Assembly: GCA_030154445.1 (NCBI GenBank)
Contig: JAGUQW010000002.1
Span: 248,001 to 312,000 of the forward strand
DNA from: Spirochaetota bacterium
GTDB lineage: Bacteria > Spirochaetota > Brevinematia > Brevinematales > Brevinemataceae
DNA length: 64,000 nt
Direction of reading: 5' to 3'
Shown here piece after piece: positions 52,755-60,814 of this stretch. Every line of letters starts with the position of its first letter. The first letter of the stretch is position 1. The position numbers and the translations under genes were made by a program. The notes under the pieces are model-generated. The model saw only the letters and a program-made list of their open reading frames with translations. It did not search any database and was not told the DNA's origin.

Positions 52755-54077
52755 ATGTATAGTAATTGGAAAAATTCCTATGGTGATCCACAATGGTTTA
52801 TCGATGCAAGGTTTGGAATGTTTATTCATTTTGGATTATATTCTGTTGCAGCACGTCACGAATGGGTAATGACTTTAGAAGAAATAAAAGGAGAGGATTA
52901 TCGTAAGTATTACGAAAATTTCAATCCTGATCTATTAGATGCAAAAAATTGGGCGAAATTAGCAAAAGAAAGTGGATTTAAATACGTTGTTTTTACAACT
53001 AAACATCACGATGGGTTCGTATTGTGGAATACAAAAACTACTGAATATAAAGTAACTAATACTCCTTATAAAAAAGATATTTTAAAAGAAGTTGTAGATG
53101 CATTTAGAGCTGAAGGGATAAAAATCGGATTTTATTACTCTCTACTTGATTGGAATCATAAAGATTTTATCATAGATGGATATCATCCAGATAGAAGTAG
53201 AGTAGATCAAAAAATTGAAAGTAAAAAAGATATGAAAAATTATCAAAAATATATGCGAGATCAGTTAACTGAGTTATTAACAGACTATGGAAAAGTTGAT
53301 TATTTATGGTTTGATTTTTCTTATCAAAGTAAAATTTGGGGAGATCTTGTTGGTAAAGGGAAAGATGATTGGGATTCTGAAAAATTAGAAAAAACAGTCT
53401 TTGATTTACAACCAGAAATTATTCTAAATGATAGATTAGATTTAAAAAGAGGGGTGTCAACTCATGAACAATACCAAAGATCTAAAGACAACAATAACGA
53501 AAAATTTGTATGGGAAGGTTGTCAAACATTAAATGGAAGTTGGGGATATCATAGAGATAACGATAATTTTAAATCTTCTGAAACAATCGTAAAATTGTTA
53601 GTAGATACAGTTTCAAAAGATGGGAATTTACTATTGAACATTGGACCTAACGGAAGAGGAGAAATTGATAAAAAATCAATAGAAATCTTAACTGATGTTG
53701 GTGAGTGGATGAGGTTAAATTCTAATTCTATTTATAATAATTGTGGACCAAATGATATAATAGCTCCTCCAGATTGTCGTTATACTATAAATGGAAATAA
53801 ATTATATCTTCATATTTTCTCATGGCCTTATAGAACAATAACTCTAAAAAACATATCTAAAAAGGTTAAATTTGCTCAATTCTTACATGATCATTCAGAT
53901 CTAAAAGTTATAGAGGCGATAGTTCTTAATACAGCAAGAAAAGATGAAATAGATCTAAATAATGAGATAAAAGCATTACATATCAAAGAAAAATTAGATG
54001 AAAAAACCATTATTATTGAAATTCCAGTGAAAGCTCCAAATATATTGGTTCCTGTTATTGAAATAACGTTTGAATAG
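52755..54077 (+). CDS. Alpha-L-fucosidase, GH29
   Basis: 440 aa without a signal peptide, so cytoplasmic. GH29 blocks: WFIDARFGMFIHFGLYSVAA, FTTKHHDGFVLWNTKTTEYK, IKIGFYYSLLDWN and DYLWFDFSY, in which Asp187 is the expected nucleophile, then NIGPNGRGEID. It would release L-fucose from an imported fucosyl oligosaccharide. First gene of the run leading into the PTS genes (8 nt to IIA), AGAGGG before the ATG. Cellular location argues against attack on intact glycans outside the cell. Confidence 0.92.
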   Translation: MYSNWKNSYGDPQWFIDARFGMFIHFGLYSVAARHEWVMTLEEIKGEDYRKYYENFNPDLLDAKNWAKLAKESGFKYVVFTTKHHDGFVLWNTKTTEYKVTNTPYKKDILKEVVDAFRAEGIKIGFYYSLLDWNHKDFIIDGYHPDRSRVDQKIESKKDMKNYQKYMRDQLTELLTDYGKVDYLWFDFSYQSKIWGDLVGKGKDDWDSEKLEKTVFDLQPEIILNDRLDLKRGVSTHEQYQRSKDNNNEKFVWEGCQTLNGSWGYHRDNDNFKSSETIVKLLVDTVSKDGNLLLNIGPNGRGEIDKKSIEILTDVGEWMRLNSNSIYNNCGPNDIIAPPDCRYTINGNKLYLHIFSWPYRTITLKNISKKVKFAQFLHDHSDLKVIEAIVLNTARKDEIDLNNEIKALHIKEKLDEKTIIIEIPVKAPNILVPVIEITFE

Positions 54078-54085
54078 GAATAGGC

Positions 54086-54493
54086 ATGGCAAAAATTAAT
54101 TATATAGCAACTTCTCACGGAATGTATGCAGAAAGTACCGTAAGTACCTTACAAATGCTTACAGGAGACACTATTCCTTTTGTTTCTTTCTTAAATAGTA
54201 TGTCTAAAGAAGATTTAAAAAGAAAATATTTAGAAATATTTAATCAATCAGAGGAAAAAGAGTTTGTTTTTTTTGTAGATATTTCTGGAGGTACTCCATT
54301 TAATGTATTGTTGGAATTAAAATATGAAAGAAAAGACTTAGATATTAAATTAGTAACAGGCCTTTCTTTATTAATGTTAATAGAAATTTTAGAGAATGAA
54401 TTGTCAGAAGAATCTATACAAAATATATTTAATATGACAAAAATCATAACAGAATTAACTATAGATTCTTATGAAGGTGAGGAAGAGGAGTGA
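54086..54493 (+). CDS. PTS mannose-family IIA component
   Basis: 135 aa. ATSHGMYA holds the phosphoryl-accepting His11 at the usual place in strand 1, and FFVDISGGTPFNVLL matches the conserved D-x-GGTPFN block of mannose-family IIA. It passes phosphate from HPr to IIB. HPr and enzyme I are not in this window. Tight spacing (8 nt before, 3 nt after). Confidence 0.88.
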   Translation: MAKINYIATSHGMYAESTVSTLQMLTGDTIPFVSFLNSMSKEDLKRKYLEIFNQSEEKEFVFFVDISGGTPFNVLLELKYERKDLDIKLVTGLSLLMLIEILENELSEESIQNIFNMTKIITELTIDSYEGEEEE

Positions 54494-54496
54494 TTT

Positions 54497-54985
54497 ATGC
54501 GTAAAGAAATTAAACACATTAGGATAGATGGTCGATTAATTCATGGTCAAGTTGTTACAAAATGGATATTTGTAACAAACATAAATAGAATTATTATCGT
54601 AGATAATGATGTTTTAGATAATGTAGTAGAGAAAAATGCATTGAAAATATCAACACCATCACATGTTAAATTAAGTATTTTAGGAGTAGAAACAGTTGTT
54701 AAAAATATCAATAATGGAAAATATGAAGGACAGAATGTAATGATTCTAGTGAAAGTTCCAAAATACTTAAGAATGTTAGCTGAAGCAGGTCTTGATATGA
54801 CTAAAATTAATGTAGGAAATATTTCTCAAAAGAATGATAGTGTTCAAGTCAAAGCATCAGTGTTTTTATCGATAGAAGATGTAGAAGATATAAAATATTT
54901 GATATCAAGAGGTGTTAGCGTTACAACTCAGATGGTTCCATCAGACCAAGAGGAAGATATGCAAGTACTTTTAGATAAATTATAA
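54497..54985 (+). CDS. PTS mannose-family IIB component
   Basis: 162 aa. RIDGRLIHGQVVTKW is diagnostic, with phosphorylated His16. VGNISQKNDSVQVKASVFLS is a conserved later block. It transfers phosphate to the incoming sugar. The sorbose/galactosamine (IIB) subgroup fits best. Confidence 0.92.
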   Translation: MRKEIKHIRIDGRLIHGQVVTKWIFVTNINRIIIVDNDVLDNVVEKNALKISTPSHVKLSILGVETVVKNINNGKYEGQNVMILVKVPKYLRMLAEAGLDMTKINVGNISQKNDSVQVKASVFLSIEDVEDIKYLISRGVSVTTQMVPSDQEEDMQVLLDKL

Positions 54986-55001
54986 AATAGGAGATACTAA
55001 A

Positions 55002-55793
55002 ATGAATATAACATGGATTCAAATAATCTCACTTTCTTTACTTGCCTTTTTTTCAATATATGATGAATTAGCTGCACAGTTTGTAGGAACAAGACCGGTA
55101 GTAGTAGGAGCTATAGCTGGACTAATTATGGGAGACTTAGAAACAGGACTTATGATTGGAGGCACATTACATCTATTAGTATTAGGTGTAGGTGCACTGG
55201 GAGGAACATCTATACCAGATTATACAACAGGAGCAATCATTGGAACCGCTTTTGCTGTGGCAACAGGAACTGGAAACGAAATAGCAATTGGACTTGCAGT
55301 ACCTGTTGGATTGTTGATGATTCAATTAGATATTTTAGCTAGATTCACAAATGTATTTTTTCAAAAAAGAATTGATGCTGCAATTGAGAGATTAGATATC
55401 AAATCTATAGAAAGAAATGTTATAATGGGAATATTCCCTTGGGGACTTTCAAGAGCTATTCCTGTATTTTTGATGTTAAGCTTTGGTTCTCAATTTATTG
55501 AAGGGGTATTAGCTAATATTCCTGAAGTTATAATGGGTGGCTTAAAATTAGCGGGTAGCGTTTTACCAGCTGTAGGACTTGCTGTTTTAACAAGATTTTT
55601 ACCAGTGAAAAAATTCATTCCTGCATTAATAATAGGATTTGTACTTACAGCATATCTTGAAATTTCTGTATTAGGGGTTGCTTTAGTAGGATTATCATTG
55701 GCTATGGCCTATTATCAATTTGCAACATCTTCTACAGATACAATTATTGTAAATCAAGAAACTATATCAGGGGAGGGAGAATATGAAGACTAA
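55002..55793 (+). CDS. PTS mannose-family IIC component
   Basis: 263 aa, about seven membrane helices. GTRPVVVGAIAGLIMGDLET, GGTLHLLVLGVGALGGTSIP and GLAVPVGLLMIQLDILARFT match the sorbose-type IIC family. It forms the membrane pathway together with IID. The 3' end overlaps the IID start by 11 nt. Confidence 0.92.
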   Translation: MNITWIQIISLSLLAFFSIYDELAAQFVGTRPVVVGAIAGLIMGDLETGLMIGGTLHLLVLGVGALGGTSIPDYTTGAIIGTAFAVATGTGNEIAIGLAVPVGLLMIQLDILARFTNVFFQKRIDAAIERLDIKSIERNVIMGIFPWGLSRAIPVFLMLSFGSQFIEGVLANIPEVIMGGLKLAGSVLPAVGLAVLTRFLPVKKFIPALIIGFVLTAYLEISVLGVALVGLSLAMAYYQFATSSTDTIIVNQETISGEGEYED

Positions 55794-56577
55794 TAAAATA
55801 ATAACTAAACAAGATTTAACTAAAGTAAATGTGAGATGGCTTTTTGGATCTCAAATTTGTTGGAATTATGAAAAAATGCAAGCTCAGGGATATTTATTTT
55901 CTATGATACCTATATTAACTAAACTTTATAAAGGTGAAAACTTAAAAGAAATGTTGAGATATCATAATCAGTTTTATAATACTAGTCCTCATTTAGGTGG
56001 ATTGATTCTAGGTGCAGATATTGCTATGGAAGAAAAAGAAGGCTATCAAGCTAAAGAAGCTGTTGCAGCTATCAAAGCTGGTTTGATGGGATCTTTTGGA
56101 GGGATAGGTGATAGCTTATTTATCCTAGTAACTACTATTTTGGGTTCTATAGCGGCTTATATGGGTATTAATGGAAACCCTTTTGGCATAATTCTTTGGA
56201 CAGTTGTTAACTTAGGAATTATTGGACTTAGATGGGGATTTATATATATGGCTTATGAAAAAGGTACAACTTTATTTTCAGGTATGTCTAAAAAATTAGA
56301 TGCATTGACAGATGCTGCTACTATTTTAGGGGTTACTGTTATAGGTGCACTTGTTCCGACAGTTGTAAGAACAAAACTTTTATATGTATATAAAGAACAG
56401 GATGTTGAAATAGTATTACAAAGTATATTGGATCAAATAATGCCTAGTATAGTGCCTGTAGCTATTGTTGCAACAATATATGTACTTTTAGGAAAAAAGG
56501 GAATTACTTCTACAAAGATAATTATTGGAGTAATTGTATTATCAATCGTAGCATTTAAATTTAATATTTTAGGATAG
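55783..56577 (+). CDS. PTS mannose-family IID component
   Basis: 264 aa. FGSQICWNYEKMQAQGYLFS (usual form R..f.q..fN.ErmQ..Gf.y.i.P), FYNTSPHLGGLILGADIAME and IKAGLMGSFGGIGDSLFILV are conserved IID blocks; one or more C-terminal membrane helices follow. It completes a IIA-IIB-IIC-IID set; the family is specific to mannose-type sugars, amino sugars and related oligosaccharides. GGGAGG precedes the ATG. Last gene of the fucosidase operon. Confidence 0.92.
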   Translation: MKTNKIITKQDLTKVNVRWLFGSQICWNYEKMQAQGYLFSMIPILTKLYKGENLKEMLRYHNQFYNTSPHLGGLILGADIAMEEKEGYQAKEAVAAIKAGLMGSFGGIGDSLFILVTTILGSIAAYMGINGNPFGIILWTVVNLGIIGLRWGFIYMAYEKGTTLFSGMSKKLDALTDAATILGVTVIGALVPTVVRTKLLYVYKEQDVEIVLQSILDQIMPSIVPVAIVATIYVLLGKKGITSTKIIIGVIVLSIVAFKFNILG

Positions 56578-56702
56578 ATATTGATTTCTGTTAAAATAAA
56601 TAAATTTAGTGGGAATTATCCGAAAACATATAAAGTTAGAAGATATTAAATCTTTAAAATAAGTATTCTTTAATATACTAAGATAGTTATAAAAAATAAT
56701 TC

Positions 56703-56735
56703 TCCCCTTTCTTAGAAATTTTTTAAGAGAGGGGA
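56703..56735 (+). terminator. Probable terminator of the fucosidase-PTS operon
   Basis: 12-bp stem with one G-U pair (56703-56714 with 56724-56735). It lacks a strong T-run, so it may be a weak terminator or processing site. Confidence 0.45.
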
Positions 56736-56898
56736 TATTTATAAAGAGAATCAGTCTCGTGAAATTGGCATATAGATCTTGTGTTTCTTATTCAGAACAT
56801 GGGATTTTTTTGTATTATATATTAAAACCCTACATCCGTATCTTTAGAGAAACCATGTTTTTTAATAATAATATGGAGATGTATATAAGTAAAAGTAT

Positions 56899-56927
56899 TG
56901 CTTTTTAATAAAAATTATGCTATAATT
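56899..56927 (+). promoter_or_regulatory. Promoter of the predicted small RNA
   Basis: TTGCTT (56899-56904), 17-nt spacer, perfect TATAAT (56922-56927). No start codon with ribosome binding site follows before a strong terminator. Confidence 0.6.
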
Positions 56928-56933
56928 TCTAAC

Positions 56934-57065
56934 TTAATAGGCTATTTAGTCCCAGTGAAACCCCTCTTATAATACATGGGATTTCAATGTTATAGGTCTG
57001 AATATACGTATTCCCTTTTTCCGAAAAAAAAGCCAATGTTATATTACTAACATTGGCTTTTTTAT
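56934..57065 (+). ncRNA. Predicted small noncoding RNA
   Basis: A consensus promoter and a 16-bp intrinsic terminator (57026-57063) bound about 130 nt without coding sense. By hand the body folds into an outer helix (56944-56953 with 56996-57005, one T-T mismatch) enclosing an inner hairpin in which GAAA-C-CCC (56958-56965) pairs with GGG-A-TTTC (56979-56986). It is not a recognisable tmRNA, SRP RNA, RNase P RNA or known riboswitch by motif. It may be a trans-acting RNA or a 5' regulatory element of the transporter gene at 57189, though that gene has its own promoter candidate. Confidence 0.45.
57026..57063 (+). terminator. Terminator of the predicted small RNA
   Basis: Perfect 16-bp stem (57026-57041 with 57048-57063), 6-nt loop, A-run before and T-run after. 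Confidence 0.88.
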
Positions 57066-57131
57066 TTTATATAATTTTAAGATAAGTTTAGTTTTATTTC
57101 TTTAAAATTTTATATAAAAATAATATACATT

Positions 57132-57160
57132 TTAACAATTTTAAATCATCTATATAAAAT
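57132..57160 (+). promoter_or_regulatory. Possible promoter of the YkvI-like gene
   Basis: TTAACA (57132-57137), 17-nt spacer, TAAAAT (57155-57160), 28 bp before the ATG. Confidence 0.45.
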
Positions 57161-57188
57161 AAAAATTCTAAATAATAGAAGGTATAAA

Positions 57189-58268
57189 ATGACTACAGAT
57201 AATCAAGAGATTATAAGAGTATCAAGTATTTATATGGCTTTAAATATTGGATCTGGATTTGCATCAGGACAAGAAATTATTCAATTTTTTTCAGGATTTG
57301 GTTGGATTGGATATTTAATAGGATTTATTGTATTAGGATTTATGATTTATGGTGGTAATTCTATGATTGATGCAGGTTGGATTTGTAAAGAAGATCATGA
57401 GATTTCCGTGTATGAATATTTTGGTGGTAAATTTATTGGACAAATATATAATATTATTATTCCTTTTTTATTATATGGATCTTATATTATTATGGTAGCA
57501 GGAGCAGGATCTGTTTTGGAGCAATTTTTTAATATTTCTAATATTATTGGGCGTATAATAGTAGTTACAGCTTCTGTATGCACACTTTTTTTAAATTTTC
57601 AATATATTTCTAAGTTTATTGGATATATTGGTAAAGGTGTTGCTTTTGTGATTTTTATAATATCTTTTATTGTAATTATTAAAGGTTTTTTTAATAATGT
57701 TTATATCTCTAATTTGATTCAAAATTATCCTTTTAAAACAGCTGTGGATACTTTTTATTGTGCTGCTATTTTATACAGTGGAACTATTTTACTAGCATCT
57801 TCTCAATTTCTATTTGATTTAGGAAAAGATTTGAATAGACGCAATAGTGGTTTGTATGGTTCTATAGGTGGAGCTGCAGGTTTTATATTTGTAGCTTTAA
57901 CTATTCATACAGCAATTTTTTTATATTTTGATAAAGTATATATGTTACCTATTGTAACTATTTATTTTGCAGAACAAATATCACCTAGTATTGCTTTTGC
58001 AACTGTTATATTATTATTTATAGCAATGTATTCTGCCAGCACAGTTTGTTTATGGTCTGTTAGTAATATTTTTAGAAAGAAATTATCCTTTTGGAAAAAA
58101 AGATATATAGTAATTATTTGGTCTTTAGGAGTGGGTGGATTAGTATTATCTGCAATCCCTTTTGGTAAATTAGTTAGTATTATTTATCCTATAAATGGAT
58201 TTTTTGGGATAATATTAGTGGTTTTGATTGCCTATAAAAATAAAATTCGTATTGATAATTTAGATTGA
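57189..58268 (+). CDS. YkvI-family membrane transporter
   Basis: 359 aa, about ten membrane helices. The first helix region SSIYMALNIGSGFASGQEII has the G-S-G-x-A-x-G-Q-E unwound-helix motif of YkvI-type proteins of the APC superfamily. Substrate unknown; amino acids or small organic ions are plausible for the superfamily. AGAAGG precedes the ATG. It lies downstream of the predicted small RNA and upstream of a secreted protein. Confidence 0.75.
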   Translation: MTTDNQEIIRVSSIYMALNIGSGFASGQEIIQFFSGFGWIGYLIGFIVLGFMIYGGNSMIDAGWICKEDHEISVYEYFGGKFIGQIYNIIIPFLLYGSYIIMVAGAGSVLEQFFNISNIIGRIIVVTASVCTLFLNFQYISKFIGYIGKGVAFVIFIISFIVIIKGFFNNVYISNLIQNYPFKTAVDTFYCAAILYSGTILLASSQFLFDLGKDLNRRNSGLYGSIGGAAGFIFVALTIHTAIFLYFDKVYMLPIVTIYFAEQISPSIAFATVILLFIAMYSASTVCLWSVSNIFRKKLSFWKKRYIVIIWSLGVGGLVLSAIPFGKLVSIIYPINGFFGIILVVLIAYKNKIRIDNLD

Positions 58269-58364
58269 TTTAATAGTGATAATAACGATAATGTAAAGTA
58301 TTACTTATAAAAAAACAGAAAAATCCGATATATATTATATATAATTTGAAAATCGGATATAACA

Positions 58365-58967
58365 ATGTATAAAGTATTATTTTTATTGTTCTTAACAGTT
58401 AATGTTTTTGCTATGGATAGGGAACAAATAGCTAGATTGCAATTAGAGTATATTGATGTTGAGGATTCCTTAAAAGATAAAATTCCTTTTTTAAATATTC
58501 CTTATTCTAATATTAATGATATAAAACTTCCTGAAAAAAATATATTTAGTTTAACGTTCAAACCAGATTCTCAAGGATTTGAGCAATTTTCAAGATTAAC
58601 AGGAATGAGTATTTTTCGTGCAAAATTTACAATATCTTGGTATATTTTTACAAATATAACTCAAATTCCATCATCAACGGATAAAATGTTAGAATTAGTC
58701 AATGTAGAAAAACCTCATTTATTTATGCCATTGATTGCTATTAATGGTAAATGGGAAGTAATGATAGAGTTACCTAATTTGACTTATAAAAATGGTGCTT
58801 ATGTGTATGCTTATATTTCATATCCAAATCTTAAAGGTGTTCTGATTCCATTAGCAGGACAATCTTTTTATAAAAAAAATACGAGTGATATAGAAATAGG
58901 AAGAGAAGAAGTTTTAGGATTGAATTCTAATATATTATCTTATTGGCAACGACAAGGGTATCTGTGA
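58365..58967 (+). CDS. Secreted protein of unknown function
   Basis: 200 aa. Signal peptide MYKVLFLLFLTVNVFAMD with cleavage probably after VFA. The mature protein is mixed alpha/beta, with WYIFTNITQIPSSTD, FMPLIAINGKWEVMIELPNL and GAYVYAYISYPNLKGVLIPL suggesting beta strands. No family recognised. An inverted repeat (58323-58329 with 58352-58358) covers the weak ribosome binding site. Confidence 0.6.
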   Translation: MYKVLFLLFLTVNVFAMDREQIARLQLEYIDVEDSLKDKIPFLNIPYSNINDIKLPEKNIFSLTFKPDSQGFEQFSRLTGMSIFRAKFTISWYIFTNITQIPSSTDKMLELVNVEKPHLFMPLIAINGKWEVMIELPNLTYKNGAYVYAYISYPNLKGVLIPLAGQSFYKKNTSDIEIGREEVLGLNSNILSYWQRQGYL

Positions 58968-58980
58968 TAAAAAATAAATA

Positions 58981-59015
58981 AAAAAAAGCACATTATTATA
59001 TAATGTGCTTTTTTT
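58981..59015. terminator. Terminator between the secreted-protein gene and tRNA-Arg
   Basis: Perfect 15-bp stem (58981-58995 with 59001-59015), 5-nt loop, A/T-run ends; serves the plus-strand gene and probably the minus-strand tRNA. Confidence 0.85.
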
Positions 59016-59017
59016 TT

Positions 59018-59091
59018 CGTGCCCAGTAGGATTCGAACCTACGGCCTTTGGAACCGCAATCCAATGCTCTATCCAGCTGAGCTATGGGCAC
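59018..59091 (-). tRNA. tRNA-Arg (anticodon GCG)
   Basis: Minus-strand cloverleaf: acceptor GTGCCCA with TGGGCAC (7 perfect pairs), D arm GCTC/GAGC with A20, anticodon stem TTGGA/TCCAA with loop TTGCGGT, so the anticodon is GCG, T arm GTAGG-TTCGAAT-CCTAC, discriminator G. C35 and A20 are arginine identity elements. The CCA end is not encoded. Most bacteria use an ACG (inosine) anticodon for this codon box, so GCG is unusual. Confidence 0.93.
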
Positions 59092-59155
59092 AATTTGATT
59101 GCGTTATATAGTATAGCAAATAAAACTATATATGTCAATATTTATTTTAAATGAT

Positions 59156-60586
59156 TTACCAAGAATCTAGATCACCATATTCTTTAAAGTTTTCTTTTTT
59201 AAATATAGGATCTATATTCTTAGCTTGTTGTTTTCTATAATCTAAGACTACTACTGATAATATCTTATGTAATTTAATAATAGCATATAAGTTGATGAGA
59301 GCTAGAAAAGTCATAAATAAATCGGCTATACTCCATACAAAAGGAAGATTTCCTATAGAGCCTAAAAACACTGCTATAATAACAGAATATTTAAATAATA
59401 GATGAACAGAAGTTTTTTTACTTAAGAAAGAAAGACTATTGTGAGCATAAAAATAATTACCTAATACAGATGAAAATGCTAGTAAAAAGATACAAATAGT
59501 TAAGAATAGACTACCAAAATCTCCAAAAAAAGTATTGAGTGCTTTTTGTGTTAAAATAATACCAGAATTATTAATATCTGTAAAATCTACTCCAGAAAAT
59601 AAAATAAGGAATGCTGTTGCAGAACAAATTAATATGGTATCAAAAAACACCCCAAAAGCTTGTATAAATCCTTGCTTTACGGGGTGTGATGTGCTCGCAG
59701 AGGCCGCTGCATTTGGTGCAGAACCCATACCTGCTTCATTTGAAAACAATCCTCTTTTAATACCAATTGTTATTGTTCCTATAAATGTACCTGTACCAAA
59801 TGCTTTGAGTCCAAAAGCATGTTCAAAAATTAATTGAAATACATCTGGAAGTCGTGTAATATTTTTTCCAATAACAAATAAACAAAGAATTAAATATATA
59901 ATAGCCATAACAGGTACAATAATAGTACTAATTTTTGCGATACTATGTAATCCTTTAAAAATAAATAAAGCTGTTAGAATACTAAGAATAATAGCTGAAA
60001 ATAAAGTAGGTACATTAAAATTATTAAAAACTGCTTGAGAAATTGTATTTGATTGAACAGCATTAAAAGATAGACCAAAAACGAACACTAAAAGAACGGC
60101 AAAAACTTTTCCTAACCCCTTAGAACCTAGTCCTTTTTCTATATAGTAAGAAGGTCCACCTATAAAATGTGTTGGATTTGTTGTTGTATCTGTTTTTTTA
60201 TATAATTGAGCTAATGTCGATTCAACAAATGCTAGAGAACCACCCAATAAGGCTGTTAACCACATCCAAAATATAGATCCAGGCCCACCTAAAGTAAGAG
60301 CTAGAGCAACACCAGCAAGATTTCCAGTACCAACTCTAGAGGCTGTTGTTACTGCAAATGCTTCGAAAGGAGATATTTTTTGAGAACTTTTGTCAGAGTC
60401 TGTAAACGCCTCTTGTAAAGCAAGCCATATGTTTTTAAAATTAAACTGAATGAATTTTGTTTTTAAAGTATAAAAAATCCCAGATCCCAGTAGAACGAAT
60501 AATAAAATAAAAGAGAGTTTATCATTTAATAAATTTATTATACTGATACTTTCTTCTATTAACTTAGGTATGAAATCTCTAACCAT
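59156..60586 (-). CDS. Sodium:alanine/glycine symporter (AGCS family)
   Basis: 476 aa, about eleven membrane helices. PFEAFAVTTASRVGTGNLAG and GVALALTLGGPGSIFWMWLT are the AGCS signatures, with GGPSYYIEKGLGSKGLGKVF and IKRGLFSNEAGMGSAPNAAA further on. It takes up alanine, glycine or a similar small amino acid with Na+. AGGAG precedes the ATG. Single gene, divergent from phoU. Confidence 0.93.
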   Translation of the reverse strand: MVRDFIPKLIEESISIINLLNDKLSFILLFVLLGSGIFYTLKTKFIQFNFKNIWLALQEAFTDSDKSSQKISPFEAFAVTTASRVGTGNLAGVALALTLGGPGSIFWMWLTALLGGSLAFVESTLAQLYKKTDTTTNPTHFIGGPSYYIEKGLGSKGLGKVFAVLLVFVFGLSFNAVQSNTISQAVFNNFNVPTLFSAIILSILTALFIFKGLHSIAKISTIIVPVMAIIYLILCLFVIGKNITRLPDVFQLIFEHAFGLKAFGTGTFIGTITIGIKRGLFSNEAGMGSAPNAAASASTSHPVKQGFIQAFGVFFDTILICSATAFLILFSGVDFTDINNSGIILTQKALNTFFGDFGSLFLTICIFLLAFSSVLGNYFYAHNSLSFLSKKTSVHLLFKYSVIIAVFLGSIGNLPFVWSIADLFMTFLALINLYAIIKLHKILSVVVLDYRKQQAKNIDPIFKKENFKEYGDLDSW

Positions 60587-60630
60587 TTTTGACTCCTATA
60601 CAATCAATATTTACAATACAATTGTGTAAT

Positions 60631-60659
60631 ATTGTACTAAAAAAAAGACAAATTGTCAA
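60631..60659 (-). promoter_or_regulatory. Promoter of the AGCS symporter gene
   Basis: Minus-strand TTGACA (60659-60654), 17-nt spacer, TACAAT (60636-60631), 45 bp before the start codon. Confidence 0.7.
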
Positions 60660-60745
60660 TAAATTAAACAAATTTTTATCAACTAGCTTTTTTGATTAAA
60701 AAACAGCCAATATTAAATTGCGTTATATGTATTATAGAGAGAAAG

Positions 60746-60775
60746 TTGACATTTATAAAAAAGATATGGTATAAT
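60746..60775 (+). promoter_or_regulatory. Promoter of phoU
   Basis: Perfect TTGACA (60746-60751) and TATAAT (60770-60775) with an 18-nt spacer, 39 bp before the ATG. Confidence 0.75.
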
Positions 60776-60814
60776 GAATGAAATAACTAATTTTAATTTA
60801 AGAGAGATAATAAT

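Larger units (their letters stand above)
56578..57188. other. Gene-free interval downstream of the PTS genes
   Basis: About 610 bp with no credible reading frame. It contains a hairpin after the PTS operon (56703-56735), a segment (about 56750-56861) sharing short blocks with the small RNA candidate that follows, the RNA candidate (56934-57065), and the promoter of the transporter gene (57132-57160). Confidence 0.6.

Noticed and set aside
56930-57065. CRISPR repeat or tracrRNA
   Set aside because: There are no evenly spaced repeats with unique spacers and no cas gene in the window.
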